A DNA stretch of 5,010 nt, from assembly GCA_009920225.1 (NCBI GenBank), contig RGAJ01000169.1, forward strand, positions 1 through 5,010, in the 5' to 3' direction. Source of the stretch: Paracoccaceae bacterium. Its GTDB lineage: Bacteria; Pseudomonadota; Alphaproteobacteria; Rhodobacterales; Rhodobacteraceae. This document shows, one piece after another, positions 1-5,010 of the stretch (positions are counted from its first letter, which is position 1; each line of letters begins with the position of its first letter). The position numbers and the translations under genes were made by a program. A model generated the notes under the pieces. That model ran no database searches, was not told the origin of the DNA, and saw only the letters and a program-made list of their open reading frames with translations.

Positions 1-322
1 TCGTGCTGCCCCCATTTTGAACCGATACTTCAGACACGCGCGACACGGGTAAAAACCCCCTGCCACGAACAGCCAGATCTGTCGGGTTTGCTGTGGAAGT
101 CAGCGCGCCACCTTGGTCAATCAGTCGCTGCGTTGTTGTGCGCACGCCACCGGCCGAATACGTTCCGCCCGTTGACGCGATGACCATTGAATGGAAATCC
201 GCTTGAACACGGCGATACCCATAGGTCGCAGAATTTGCGATGTTGTCCGAAATCGTAGCCAGCCGACTGGCATTCGCGGCCAACCCCGCAACACTTGCAT
301 TCAAAGAAGATGATATCGTCAT
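1..322 (-). CDS. flgE: Flagellar hook protein FlgE, N-terminal part (3' end cut by window edge)
   Basis: FlgE polymerises outside the cell into the hook that joins the flagellar rod to the filament, and it is exported by the flagellar type III apparatus. The visible 107 residues begin MTISSSLNAS and carry the N-terminal rod/hook motif: a heptad-like helix followed by ATISDNIANSATYGYRR at about residues 22-38. Then comes the NPTDLAVRGRGFLPV segment at about 79-93, typical of hook proteins. There is no signal peptide, as expected for flagellar type III export. The start at 322 fits the family N-terminus and has a GAAAGG ribosome site 7 bases upstream. An in-frame ATG at 358 would add 12 residues (MTDQSIESKGAA) but has no ribosome site and does not look like a hook N-terminus. 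The gene lies downstream of motB on the same strand. It could in principle be another hook/rod family member (FlgF, FlgG), but the MTISSSLNAS start and GRGFLPV favour FlgE. Confidence 0.9.
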   Translation of the reverse strand, partial: MTISSSLNASVAGLAANASRLATISDNIANSATYGYRRVQADFHSMVIASTGGTYSAGGVRTTTQRLIDQGGALTSTANPTDLAVRGRGFLPVSRVSEVSVQNGGST

Positions 323-329
323 AGCCGCG

Positions 330-335
330 CCTTTC
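330..335 (-). promoter_or_regulatory. Ribosome binding site of flgE
   Basis: GAAAGG on the minus strand, 7 bases before the ATG at 322. It supports this start over the in-frame ATG at 358, which has no purine-rich sequence before it. Confidence 0.6.
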
Positions 336-343
336 GATTCTAT

Positions 344-357
344 TGACTGATCGGTCA
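344..357. repeat. Near-perfect 14-base palindrome in the flgE leader
   Basis: TGACTGATCGGTCA reads as TGAC-N-GATC-N-GTCA: 12 of 14 positions are self-complementary and only one base pair (positions 348/353) breaks the symmetry. It sits about 21 bases before the flgE start and just in front of its ribosome site. It could be a small operator or a chance palindrome. The central spacing is too short for a strong RNA hairpin. No known regulator is recognised. Confidence 0.25.
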
Positions 358-377
358 TCAGAAGTAATGGCGCGGTC

Positions 378-392
378 TTAACATTCACCTAA
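378..392 (-). promoter_or_regulatory. Possible CtrA-like binding box upstream of flgE
   Basis: On the minus strand this reads TTAG-N7-TTAA, one base off the TTAA-N7-TTAA consensus known for the response regulator CtrA in Caulobacter. CtrA is known to control motility genes in many Alphaproteobacteria, including Rhodobacterales. The box lies in the 85-base gap between motB and flgE, 56 bases before the flgE start, a workable position for a site over the -35 region. The gap is AT-rich (ATTTAAATATTAG), so a chance match is quite possible. Confidence 0.25.
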
Positions 393-407
393 TATTTAAA
401 TTTGAAT

Positions 408-1247
408 CTAATTCTGTCGCAGAAAGATGATTTCAAGCCTGTTGTTTCTGGTGGCCATCGGGTTACGCACCCGATGTTCACGATCACTGTGACCCGTGAT
501 CCGTGCAACACGATCTGAGGGCATGCCAGAGGCAAGGATCAAACCGCGCATCACCTCGGCACGATCAACGGTATCTTTCCAATGATTTCTGTCGGCAAAC
601 ACCACTGGTGTTGCGGCGACATGGGCCTCAATCGCGATGGGGTTGGTGACGATCTGGGCGCTTTCAACCAAAATTTGCGCAAGGTGCGTCAAAATTTGTG
701 TTGGTCGGTTTTCATCATCAAACAGGGCACGATTTGGCCGATCAAAGATTTCGACGACCAAACCTTCGTCGGTCACAGCGGTGACAATATGCTTTAGCAC
801 ATCATCGGATACCGCGCTTTCACCAGAACGTGCTTTTAGCCGGTCTTGTACGTCGCGCAAGGCATTCAGGCTTTCGTCCTCTTGCACGCCTTGATCATCC
901 AAACCCGATGTCCCACGCGATCCGACGCTTTCGGTCGGATGAATGGTCGATGCCCCAATGCCCTGACGGGTTAAGGTATCTTCGGTAAAGATGGAATCGC
1001 CCACAAAGGAACTGTCGCCCCCGCCAGAGGTACGATTGATTGCAAATGTCGGACTAAAGTAATCCGCAAGCCCTTTGCGTTGTTGTTCTGTCGTCGCGTT
1101 CAAAAGCCACATCAACATAAAGAAAGCCATCATCGCGGTCACAAAGTCGGCATAAGCCACTTTCCACGCGCCGCCGTGGTGTCCACCACTGACGATGATT
1201 TTCTTACGTTTGATGATGACCGGCGCGACATTTTTATGTGTCGTCAT
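408..1247 (-). CDS. motB: Flagellar motor stator protein MotB
   Basis: MotB anchors the proton-driven stator to peptidoglycan and, with MotA, forms the ion channel that turns the flagellum. The 279-residue protein has the classic MotB layout: a short basic cytoplasmic tail (RKKIIVSGGHHGGAWK, about 14-29), one membrane helix (about 31-50) with the proton-carrying Asp in YADF (Asp34, matching E. coli Asp32), then a plug-like segment ending LADYFSP (60-66). A low-complexity linker (about 70-145) leads to a C-terminal OmpA-like peptidoglycan-binding domain (about 160-276) ending NNRLEIIFL. The OmpA motif is altered: where most members have GHTD there is AHVA (208-211), though DRAEVM (228-233) keeps the conserved Arg. 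The likely ribosome site AATAGG lies 9 bases before the ATG and inside an inverted repeat. No motA is adjacent; gshA lies upstream and flgE downstream. Confidence 0.93.
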   Translation of the reverse strand: MTTHKNVAPVIIKRKKIIVSGGHHGGAWKVAYADFVTAMMAFFMLMWLLNATTEQQRKGLADYFSPTFAINRTSGGGDSSFVGDSIFTEDTLTRQGIGASTIHPTESVGSRGTSGLDDQGVQEDESLNALRDVQDRLKARSGESAVSDDVLKHIVTAVTDEGLVVEIFDRPNRALFDDENRPTQILTHLAQILVESAQIVTNPIAIEAHVAATPVVFADRNHWKDTVDRAEVMRGLILASGMPSDRVARITGHSDREHRVRNPMATRNNRLEIIFLRQN

Positions 1248-1256
1248 AATTCACAA

Positions 1257-1285
1257 CCTATTTCTCACCCAAGATCAGAAATAGG
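1257..1285 (-). promoter_or_regulatory. Perfect 9+9 inverted repeat covering the motB ribosome site
   Basis: CCTATTTCT (1257-1265) and AGAAATAGG (1277-1285) are exact inverted copies separated by 11 bases. In the motB transcript (minus strand) the 5' arm is CCUAUUUCU and the 3' arm is AGAAAUAGG. That 3' arm ends 9 bases before the motB ATG and is the only good Shine-Dalgarno match. If folded, the hairpin would hide the ribosome site. It may instead be a DNA operator. It is not followed by a T-run, so it is not an ordinary intrinsic terminator for gshA. Confidence 0.45.
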
Positions 1286-1296
1286 CGATAAACCTT

Positions 1297-1307
1297 ACCG
1301 CAGCGGT
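1297..1307. repeat. Short palindrome between gshA and motB
   Basis: ACCGC-A-GCGGT is an 11-base palindrome with a one-base centre, in the 84-base gap after the gshA stop. On the minus strand it follows TTAACC. Its centre is too short for a normal hairpin and no T-run follows, so it is a poor terminator. It could be part of a motB promoter or operator, or chance. Confidence 0.2.
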
Positions 1308-1331
1308 TAACATGTAAAATTGTTGTGGTTT

Positions 1332-2702
1332 TTAATAGCTATATTCACCAAAAACCCGTGTCACATCTTGGCCCCAATCGCCATTATAGTGATCCAACAA
1401 TTCATCTGCCGGCGTTTTGCCAGTCTCAAGGCTTTCTTGCAGTGCGTTCAGGAAATGGGTTTCATCTGGCACCATGCCCCCCGATCCCGGACGCGCCCGC
1501 GCCTTAAGGCCGCTTTGCGCAATCGCGACAACCTCTTTGGCAAGGTCCATCATTTTGATGGATCCAACTTTGGCATCAAGCCCTTGTTCGGACGCCGCCA
1601 CACGCAATGCGTCGCGGGTTTCTGCATCAAAGCCTTTGACCAAATCCCATGCCGCATCCAATGCAGATTGGTCATAGCACAGCCCAACCCAAAGCGCAGG
1701 CAGCGCGCACAACCGACGCCATGGGCCACCATCGGCCCCACGCATTTCGATAAACTTCTTGATACGGGCTTCGGGGAATACGGTCGTCAAGTGATCCGCC
1801 CAATCCGACAGCGTTGGTGTTTCACCAGGCAGTGCAGGCAATTGACCTTTTAGGAAATCGCGGAACGATTGGCCCAGCGCATTGATATACTGACCATCGC
1901 GATAGACGAAATACATTGGAACATCCAAGGCATAGTCAACCCAATGCTCAAACCCAAAGCCATCTTCGAACACAAACGGCAGCATACCCGTGCGATCCGC
2001 ATCCAGATCGCGCCAGACGCGGCTGCGCCAGCTTTTGTGGCCGTTTGCTTTGCCTTCCAAAAACGGAGAATTCGCGAACAACGCTGTTGCGACAGGTTGC
2101 AATGCCAAGGCCACGCGCAGTTTTTGCACCATGTCCGCCTCGGACCCGAAATCCAAATTCACCTGGACGGTACAAGTGCGATACATCATGGTTTTGCCCA
2201 TGGTGCCAACGCGATCCATGTAATCGGTCATCAACCGATACCGGCCTTTCGGCATCATCGGCATTTCTGCGTGCGTCCAATGCGGGGCAGCACCCAAACC
2301 AATGAAACCAACCCCGATTTCATCGGCGATTGATTTCACTTCGCGCAGGTGGCTGTTCACCTCGTCACAAGTTTGGTGAATGGTTTCAAGCGGGGCACCC
2401 GACAGTTCCAACTGACCACCGGGTTCAAGGGACACATTGGCCCCATCCTTGGTCAAACCAATTATATTACCCGCTTCGGTCACAGGGGACCAACCATAGC
2501 GATCACGCAATCCCTCTAACACGGCCTGAATGGACCGCGGCCCTTGATAAGGCAGTGGATTTAAAGTGTCTTTGCAATATCCGAATTTTTCATGCTCGGT
2601 GCCAATACGCCAATCTTCTTTGGGTTTGCACCCCGAAGCAAGATATTCAACCATTTGCTCGGGACGCTCGATTGGGCCGCCACCAGATTGAGGAATGGAC
2701 AT
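1332..2702 (-). CDS. gshA: Glutamate-cysteine ligase (plant/alphaproteobacterial type)
   Basis: This cytoplasmic enzyme (EC 6.3.2.2) joins L-glutamate and L-cysteine using ATP to give gamma-glutamylcysteine, the first and usually limiting step of glutathione synthesis. The 456-residue length suits the plant-type family, which differs from the E. coli type. Family hallmarks are IGTEHEKFGY (33-42), SLEPGGQLELSGAP (91-104) with acidic residues expected to bind metal-ATP and substrate, the segment HAEMPMMPKGRY (144-155), YRTCTVQVNLDFG (174-186), LFANSPFLEGK (208-218) and the diagnostic IEMRGADGGPW (318-328). The start at 2702 is chosen because GGAG stands 8 bases upstream and the protein then begins MSIPQSGGGPIERPEQM. 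The frame stays open to 2891, but that extra part overlaps the upstream gene and has no family character. It lies 58 bases after the upstream membrane-protein gene with no clear promoter between, so it is probably co-transcribed with rsmE. Confidence 0.95.
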   Translation of the reverse strand: MSIPQSGGGPIERPEQMVEYLASGCKPKEDWRIGTEHEKFGYCKDTLNPLPYQGPRSIQAVLEGLRDRYGWSPVTEAGNIIGLTKDGANVSLEPGGQLELSGAPLETIHQTCDEVNSHLREVKSIADEIGVGFIGLGAAPHWTHAEMPMMPKGRYRLMTDYMDRVGTMGKTMMYRTCTVQVNLDFGSEADMVQKLRVALALQPVATALFANSPFLEGKANGHKSWRSRVWRDLDADRTGMLPFVFEDGFGFEHWVDYALDVPMYFVYRDGQYINALGQSFRDFLKGQLPALPGETPTLSDWADHLTTVFPEARIKKFIEMRGADGGPWRRLCALPALWVGLCYDQSALDAAWDLVKGFDAETRDALRVAASEQGLDAKVGSIKMMDLAKEVVAIAQSGLKARARPGSGGMVPDETHFLNALQESLETGKTPADELLDHYNGDWGQDVTRVFGEYSY

Positions 2703-2710
2703 GTTCTGCG

Positions 2711-2714
2711 CTCC
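2711..2714 (-). promoter_or_regulatory. Ribosome binding site of gshA
   Basis: GGAG on the minus strand, 8 bases before the ATG at 2702. It decides this start against the upstream in-frame ATG at 2891. Confidence 0.6.
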
Positions 2715-2760
2715 GCTTTGGTTTCTTTGGGAATGGTGATGATCGTCTTTGATCTCGGTG

Positions 2761-3282
2761 TCAATGCAAGTATTTATTCGCGCCCAGATATGTATCACGC
2801 TGCCAAATAAGAACAGATCCTTCACGATCATGTGATAGCTTGGACAGCATATATTCAATCTTGAGCCCGGGCAGCGCAGCAAAGACATCAAACAACTGAT
2901 CTGCGCCTTGTGCGTCCACGGGAATCATCACAGCGGGTTGTGCGGGTTGTTCAATCATCCACGCTTTTGTTTTTCCTGATATTTCAAGGCGAATGGCCGA
3001 TATATCATCAATTGCAATCATCCCCCCGGAATACGGCCCGAAATAGGTAACTTGACCCTCGATATAGGTCACGACACCTTGGCCGGTGGCAGAGTTGCGA
3101 AACCGCCCGCGTTGGATGCCAACGACCGCCAACAGGATCGCGATGCAGGTCACGGCATAGCCGACGATCTGCAAAATACCAAAATATGTCGTTGCCCAGT
3201 AAACCCCGACACATCCAACTCCAAGGGCATAGGCCACTTCACGCCATCGCCAAAGCGCTTCTTTTGCGTCTGCACGGATCAT
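2761..3282 (-). CDS. Unrecognised membrane protein with two N-terminal helices
   Basis: I do not recognise this 173-residue protein. A short charged N-terminus (MIRADAKEALWRWRE) precedes two closely spaced hydrophobic stretches (about 16-36 and 38-56), which look like a membrane hairpin. After the basic turn QRGRFR (57-62) comes a soluble domain of about 110 residues, probably cytoplasmic. It has alternating beta-like segments (VVTYIEGQVTYFG, then IAIDDISAIRLEI), a VMIPVDAQG stretch and LFDVFAALPGL (130-140). This order loosely resembles small bacterial membrane proteins with a PH-like domain, but that is only a fold guess. The ATG at 3282 overlaps the rsmE stop as ATGA and has GGGGGA 6 bases upstream, so translational coupling with rsmE is likely. 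A start at 3309 would add nine residues and overlap rsmE more deeply. gshA follows 58 bases later. A link to glutathione or ribosome methylation cannot be told from sequence. Confidence 0.8.
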   Translation of the reverse strand: MIRADAKEALWRWREVAYALGVGCVGVYWATTYFGILQIVGYAVTCIAILLAVVGIQRGRFRNSATGQGVVTYIEGQVTYFGPYSGGMIAIDDISAIRLEISGKTKAWMIEQPAQPAVMIPVDAQGADQLFDVFAALPGLKIEYMLSKLSHDREGSVLIWQRDTYLGANKYLH

Positions 3283-4004
3283 GTCCAATCCCCCAATGTC
3301 ATTTGCCACAGGCTCAGCGCGCTGACTGCGGCGGTATCCGCGCGTAAAATGCGTGGGCCAAGGCTTATCGGGAAAGCATGTGACATGGCGTGCAAGCGCG
3401 CGCGCTCGGCATCAGAAAACCCGCCTTCGGGACCAATCAGAATCGCCCATTTCCCTTTTGGCAGTTGGTCGAAAGGGGTTGGGGTTTCGCCAACTTTGGT
3501 CTCATCACAGAATAAAATATATCGGTCCTGCGGCCATGTATCCAAAACCTTGGTCAATGATTGCAGTTCATGCACCTGTGGAACATAGGTGCCGCCGCAT
3601 TGTTCTGTCGCTTCGATTGCATGCGCCTGCAGGCGGTCTTGTCGAATGCGCTCCGAATTCGTGAAATCGGTTTGTACCGGAAAAATGGCTGCGGCCCCCA
3701 ATTCGGTGGCCTTTTCAACGATAAAATCCGTTCGCGCCTTTTTGATTGGCGCAAAAATCAACCACAGATCAGGCGGTGTTTGCAAGTGCCGCGTTTGTTC
3801 CAAACAGGTCAATTCGCCCCCGCGTTTTGATCCAGCGGTCACCGATGCCAACCATTCACCATCGACGCCATTAATCACCAAAATCTGATCGCCCACCGAC
3901 AGACGCATCACGGCAAATAGATAATTTGCCTGATCCCGATCCAAAGGAACCGATTGCGCTTGGGCCAAAGGGTGATCTACAAAGAGTCGAATTTTCGCTG
4001 TCAT
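3279..4004 (-). CDS. rsmE: 16S rRNA (uracil-1498-N3)-methyltransferase RsmE
   Basis: RsmE methylates N3 of U1498 in 16S rRNA, in the decoding region of the 30S subunit, using S-adenosylmethionine (EC 2.1.1.193). The 241-residue protein is of normal family length. An N-terminal PUA-like RNA-binding part (about 1-70, with DQANYLFAVMRL at 24-35) is followed by the knotted SPOUT methyltransferase domain. Family motifs are KKARTDFIVEKATELG (88-103), EATEQCGG (131-138), the SAM-loop ILIGPEGGFSDAE (188-200) and LGPRILRADTA (215-225), where RADTA replaces the commoner RAETA. The start at 4004 gives the usual MTAKIRLFVDHPL beginning but has no clear ribosome site. An ATG three codons upstream (4013) has a weak GAG 7 bases before it and may be the true start. 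The gene is first in a leftward set with the membrane protein and gshA, and is divergent from ubiA. Confidence 0.95.
   Translation of the reverse strand: MTAKIRLFVDHPLAQAQSVPLDRDQANYLFAVMRLSVGDQILVINGVDGEWLASVTAGSKRGGELTCLEQTRHLQTPPDLWLIFAPIKKARTDFIVEKATELGAAAIFPVQTDFTNSERIRQDRLQAHAIEATEQCGGTYVPQVHELQSLTKVLDTWPQDRYILFCDETKVGETPTPFDQLPKGKWAILIGPEGGFSDAERARLHAMSHAFPISLGPRILRADTAAVSALSLWQMTLGDWT
3289..3294 (-). promoter_or_regulatory. Ribosome binding site of the membrane-protein gene, inside rsmE
   Basis: GGGGGA on the minus strand, 6 bases before the ATG at 3282 and within the last codons of rsmE. Together with the ATGA stop/start overlap it supports the 3282 start and coupled translation. 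Confidence 0.5.
3954..3983 (+). promoter_or_regulatory. Weak candidate promoter for ubiA, inside the rsmE coding region
   Basis: TTGCGC (3954-3959) and TACAAA (3978-3983) are 18 bases apart, about 33 bases before the ubiA ATG. Each matches the sigma-70 consensus only partly. The location is reasonable because no intergenic room exists for a ubiA promoter, so it must lie in the 5' part of rsmE. Treat it as a guess. Confidence 0.15.
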
Positions 4005-4016
4005 GGGGTGCATACT

Positions 4017-4982
4017 ATGTCTCAAAACCAGACAAGACCAGAGGTCACAGGCCAAGTTTCTGACGCAGTGCGCGGAAATTGGGTGGATCATTTGGCCCCT
4101 GCCCCCATCCGGCCATATCTACGACTGTCTCGGGCAGATCGTCCCATTGGAACATGGCTTTTGTTGATCCCGTGCTGGTGGGGGTTGTTAGCGGCGATGC
4201 TGTCGACAGATCAGGCACAATGGATGGACCTTTGGATTTTTCTGTCCTGTGCCATTGGCGCATTTCTCATGCGAGGTGCGGGCTGTACGTGGAACGACAT
4301 CACTGATCGCAATTTTGACGGCGCAGTGGAACGCACGCGGTCGCGTCCAATTCCGTCGGGGCAAGTCAGTGTCAGCCAAGCCATCATTTGGATGGTGCTA
4401 CAATCGCTTTTGGGCGCGATGATCTTGTTTTCATACAATATAACCGCAATCGCCTTGGGGGTATTGTCGTTGGGGCTTGTCGCAATTTACCCCTTTGCCA
4501 AGCGCTTTACTTGGTGGCCGCAGGTCTTTTTGGGGCTGGCCTTTAATTGGGGCGCCTTGTTGGCCTATGTTGCACACACAGGCGCAATCGGTTCACCTGC
4601 TGTATTGCTCTATCTTGCCGGGATTTCTTGGACACTGTTTTACGACACAATCTATGCCCACCAAGACAAAGAGGACGACGCTTTGATCGGTGTGAAATCC
4701 ACCGCTCGATTATTCGGCGATGCCTCAAAGCAATGGTTGATCGTTTTCGGGATAATCAGCACCCTTTTGCTGGGGCTTGCAGCCTTCATTGTGACCAAGG
4801 ACCGATCCATTCTTTCAATGTCCATTGCGCTGTGCGCCACCCCTGCATTTGCCCTGCATTTGATCTGGCAGCTGATGCGATTAGAGACTGAGTCACCTTC
4901 GGTTTTGTTGCGCCTGTTTCGATCAAACAGGGATGCGGGTCTGATCCCTGTGCTGTTTTTTGCCGTATCCTTAACGCTGTGA
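4017..4982 (+). CDS. ubiA: 4-hydroxybenzoate polyprenyltransferase UbiA
   Basis: UbiA is an integral inner-membrane enzyme that attaches the polyprenyl chain to 4-hydroxybenzoate, the first membrane step of ubiquinone synthesis (EC 2.5.1.39). Both aspartate-rich motifs that bind Mg-diphosphate are intact: NDITDRNFD (93-101) and YDTIYAHQDKEDD (209-221) followed by GVKST (225-229). RTRSRPIPSG (106-115) is also typical. Several hydrophobic segments (about 45-62, 71-88, 122-140, 142-160, 168-188, 194-210, 239-260, 267-285 and 306-321) fit the nine-helix UbiA fold. The length of 321 residues is normal. The ATG at 4017 is used because GGGG lies 8-9 bases upstream and the frame further upstream is antisense to rsmE. 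It is the only plus-strand gene here. The chain length of the substrate cannot be read from sequence, though alphaproteobacteria usually make ubiquinone-10. A related prenyltransferase activity is unlikely given the motif match. Confidence 0.95.
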   Translation: MSQNQTRPEVTGQVSDAVRGNWVDHLAPAPIRPYLRLSRADRPIGTWLLLIPCWWGLLAAMLSTDQAQWMDLWIFLSCAIGAFLMRGAGCTWNDITDRNFDGAVERTRSRPIPSGQVSVSQAIIWMVLQSLLGAMILFSYNITAIALGVLSLGLVAIYPFAKRFTWWPQVFLGLAFNWGALLAYVAHTGAIGSPAVLLYLAGISWTLFYDTIYAHQDKEDDALIGVKSTARLFGDASKQWLIVFGIISTLLLGLAAFIVTKDRSILSMSIALCATPAFALHLIWQLMRLETESPSVLLRLFRSNRDAGLIPVLFFAVSLTL

Positions 4983-5010
4983 TTGCATAAAAGACGATAT
5001 CTGCGTATCA

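Noticed and set aside
46..61. G5T5 run in flgE as a frameshift or phase-variation site
   Set aside because: The reading frame (AGG GGG TTT TTA) does not form a standard slippery heptamer, and runs of five are too short for notable slippage.
1303..1330. CtrA full site upstream of motB
   Set aside because: TTAACC is present on the minus strand, but the partner half-site falls at the wrong spacing (TTAA-N8-GTAA), so only a half-site can be claimed.
1286..1331. Rho-independent terminator after gshA
   Set aside because: The only symmetric element (ACCGCAGCGGT) has a one-base centre and no T-run follows on the minus strand.
1320..2333. Long plus-strand open frames opposite gshA (177 and 154 codons)
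   Set aside because: Their translations are rich in His, Arg, Pro and Gln with no family character, as expected for frames antisense to a well-supported gene.
2703..2891. N-terminal extension of gshA to an ATG at 2891
   Set aside because: The added 63 residues overlap the 3' end of the upstream membrane-protein gene, have no resemblance to glutamate-cysteine ligases, and GGAG sits right before the ATG at 2702.
3954..4016. Longer ubiA start at 3954
   Set aside because: The extra 21 residues are antisense to conserved rsmE codons and do not look like a UbiA N-terminus. The start at 4017 has a suitable ribosome site.
4005..4091. N-terminal extension of rsmE to an ATG at 4091
   Set aside because: It would run far into ubiA on the opposite strand, and the family N-terminus begins at MTAKIRLF. 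Only the nearby ATG at 4013 remains a serious alternative.
4983..5010. Terminator or new gene after ubiA
   Set aside because: Only 28 bases remain, with no GC-rich hairpin plus T-run and no start codon with a ribosome site.

Overview
The window looks like the chromosome of a flagellated alphaproteobacterium, most likely Rhodobacteraceae (roseobacter group). The clues are protein-level: the short hook protein beginning MTISSSLNAS, the plant/alphaproteobacterial type of glutamate-cysteine ligase, the style of the RsmE and UbiA sequences, and moderate GC with compact gene packing. Species cannot be named from this sequence.

Layout, left to right. Positions 1-322 (minus) hold the N-terminal 107 codons of the flagellar hook protein FlgE, cut by the window edge. 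After an 85-base gap with a possible CtrA-like box and a small palindrome comes motB (408-1247, minus), the flagellar stator subunit. Another 85-base gap contains a perfect 9+9 inverted repeat whose arm covers the probable motB Shine-Dalgarno sequence. Then come gshA (1332-2702, minus, glutamate-cysteine ligase), an unrecognised two-helix membrane protein (2761-3282, minus) and rsmE (3279-4004, minus, 16S rRNA m3U1498 methyltransferase). Finally ubiA (4017-4982, plus), the 4-hydroxybenzoate polyprenyltransferase of ubiquinone synthesis, is transcribed divergently from rsmE. The last 28 bases hold nothing I recognise.

Two transcriptional groups read leftwards. One is a housekeeping set, rsmE - membrane protein - gshA, with a 4-base ATGA overlap between the first two genes, so translational coupling is likely. 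The other is a motility set, motB - flgE, probably continuing into further flagellar genes beyond the left edge. ubiA is read the other way, and its start codon lies only 3-12 bases from that of rsmE, so the two promoters must extend into each other's coding sequence.

I found no mobile element, CRISPR array, RNA gene or defence system. Nothing here looks like a new multi-gene system. The most interesting items are regulatory (the motB leader hairpin, the rsmE/ubiA head-to-head starts, the possible CtrA box), the unidentified membrane protein coupled to rsmE, and an altered peptidoglycan-binding motif in MotB.
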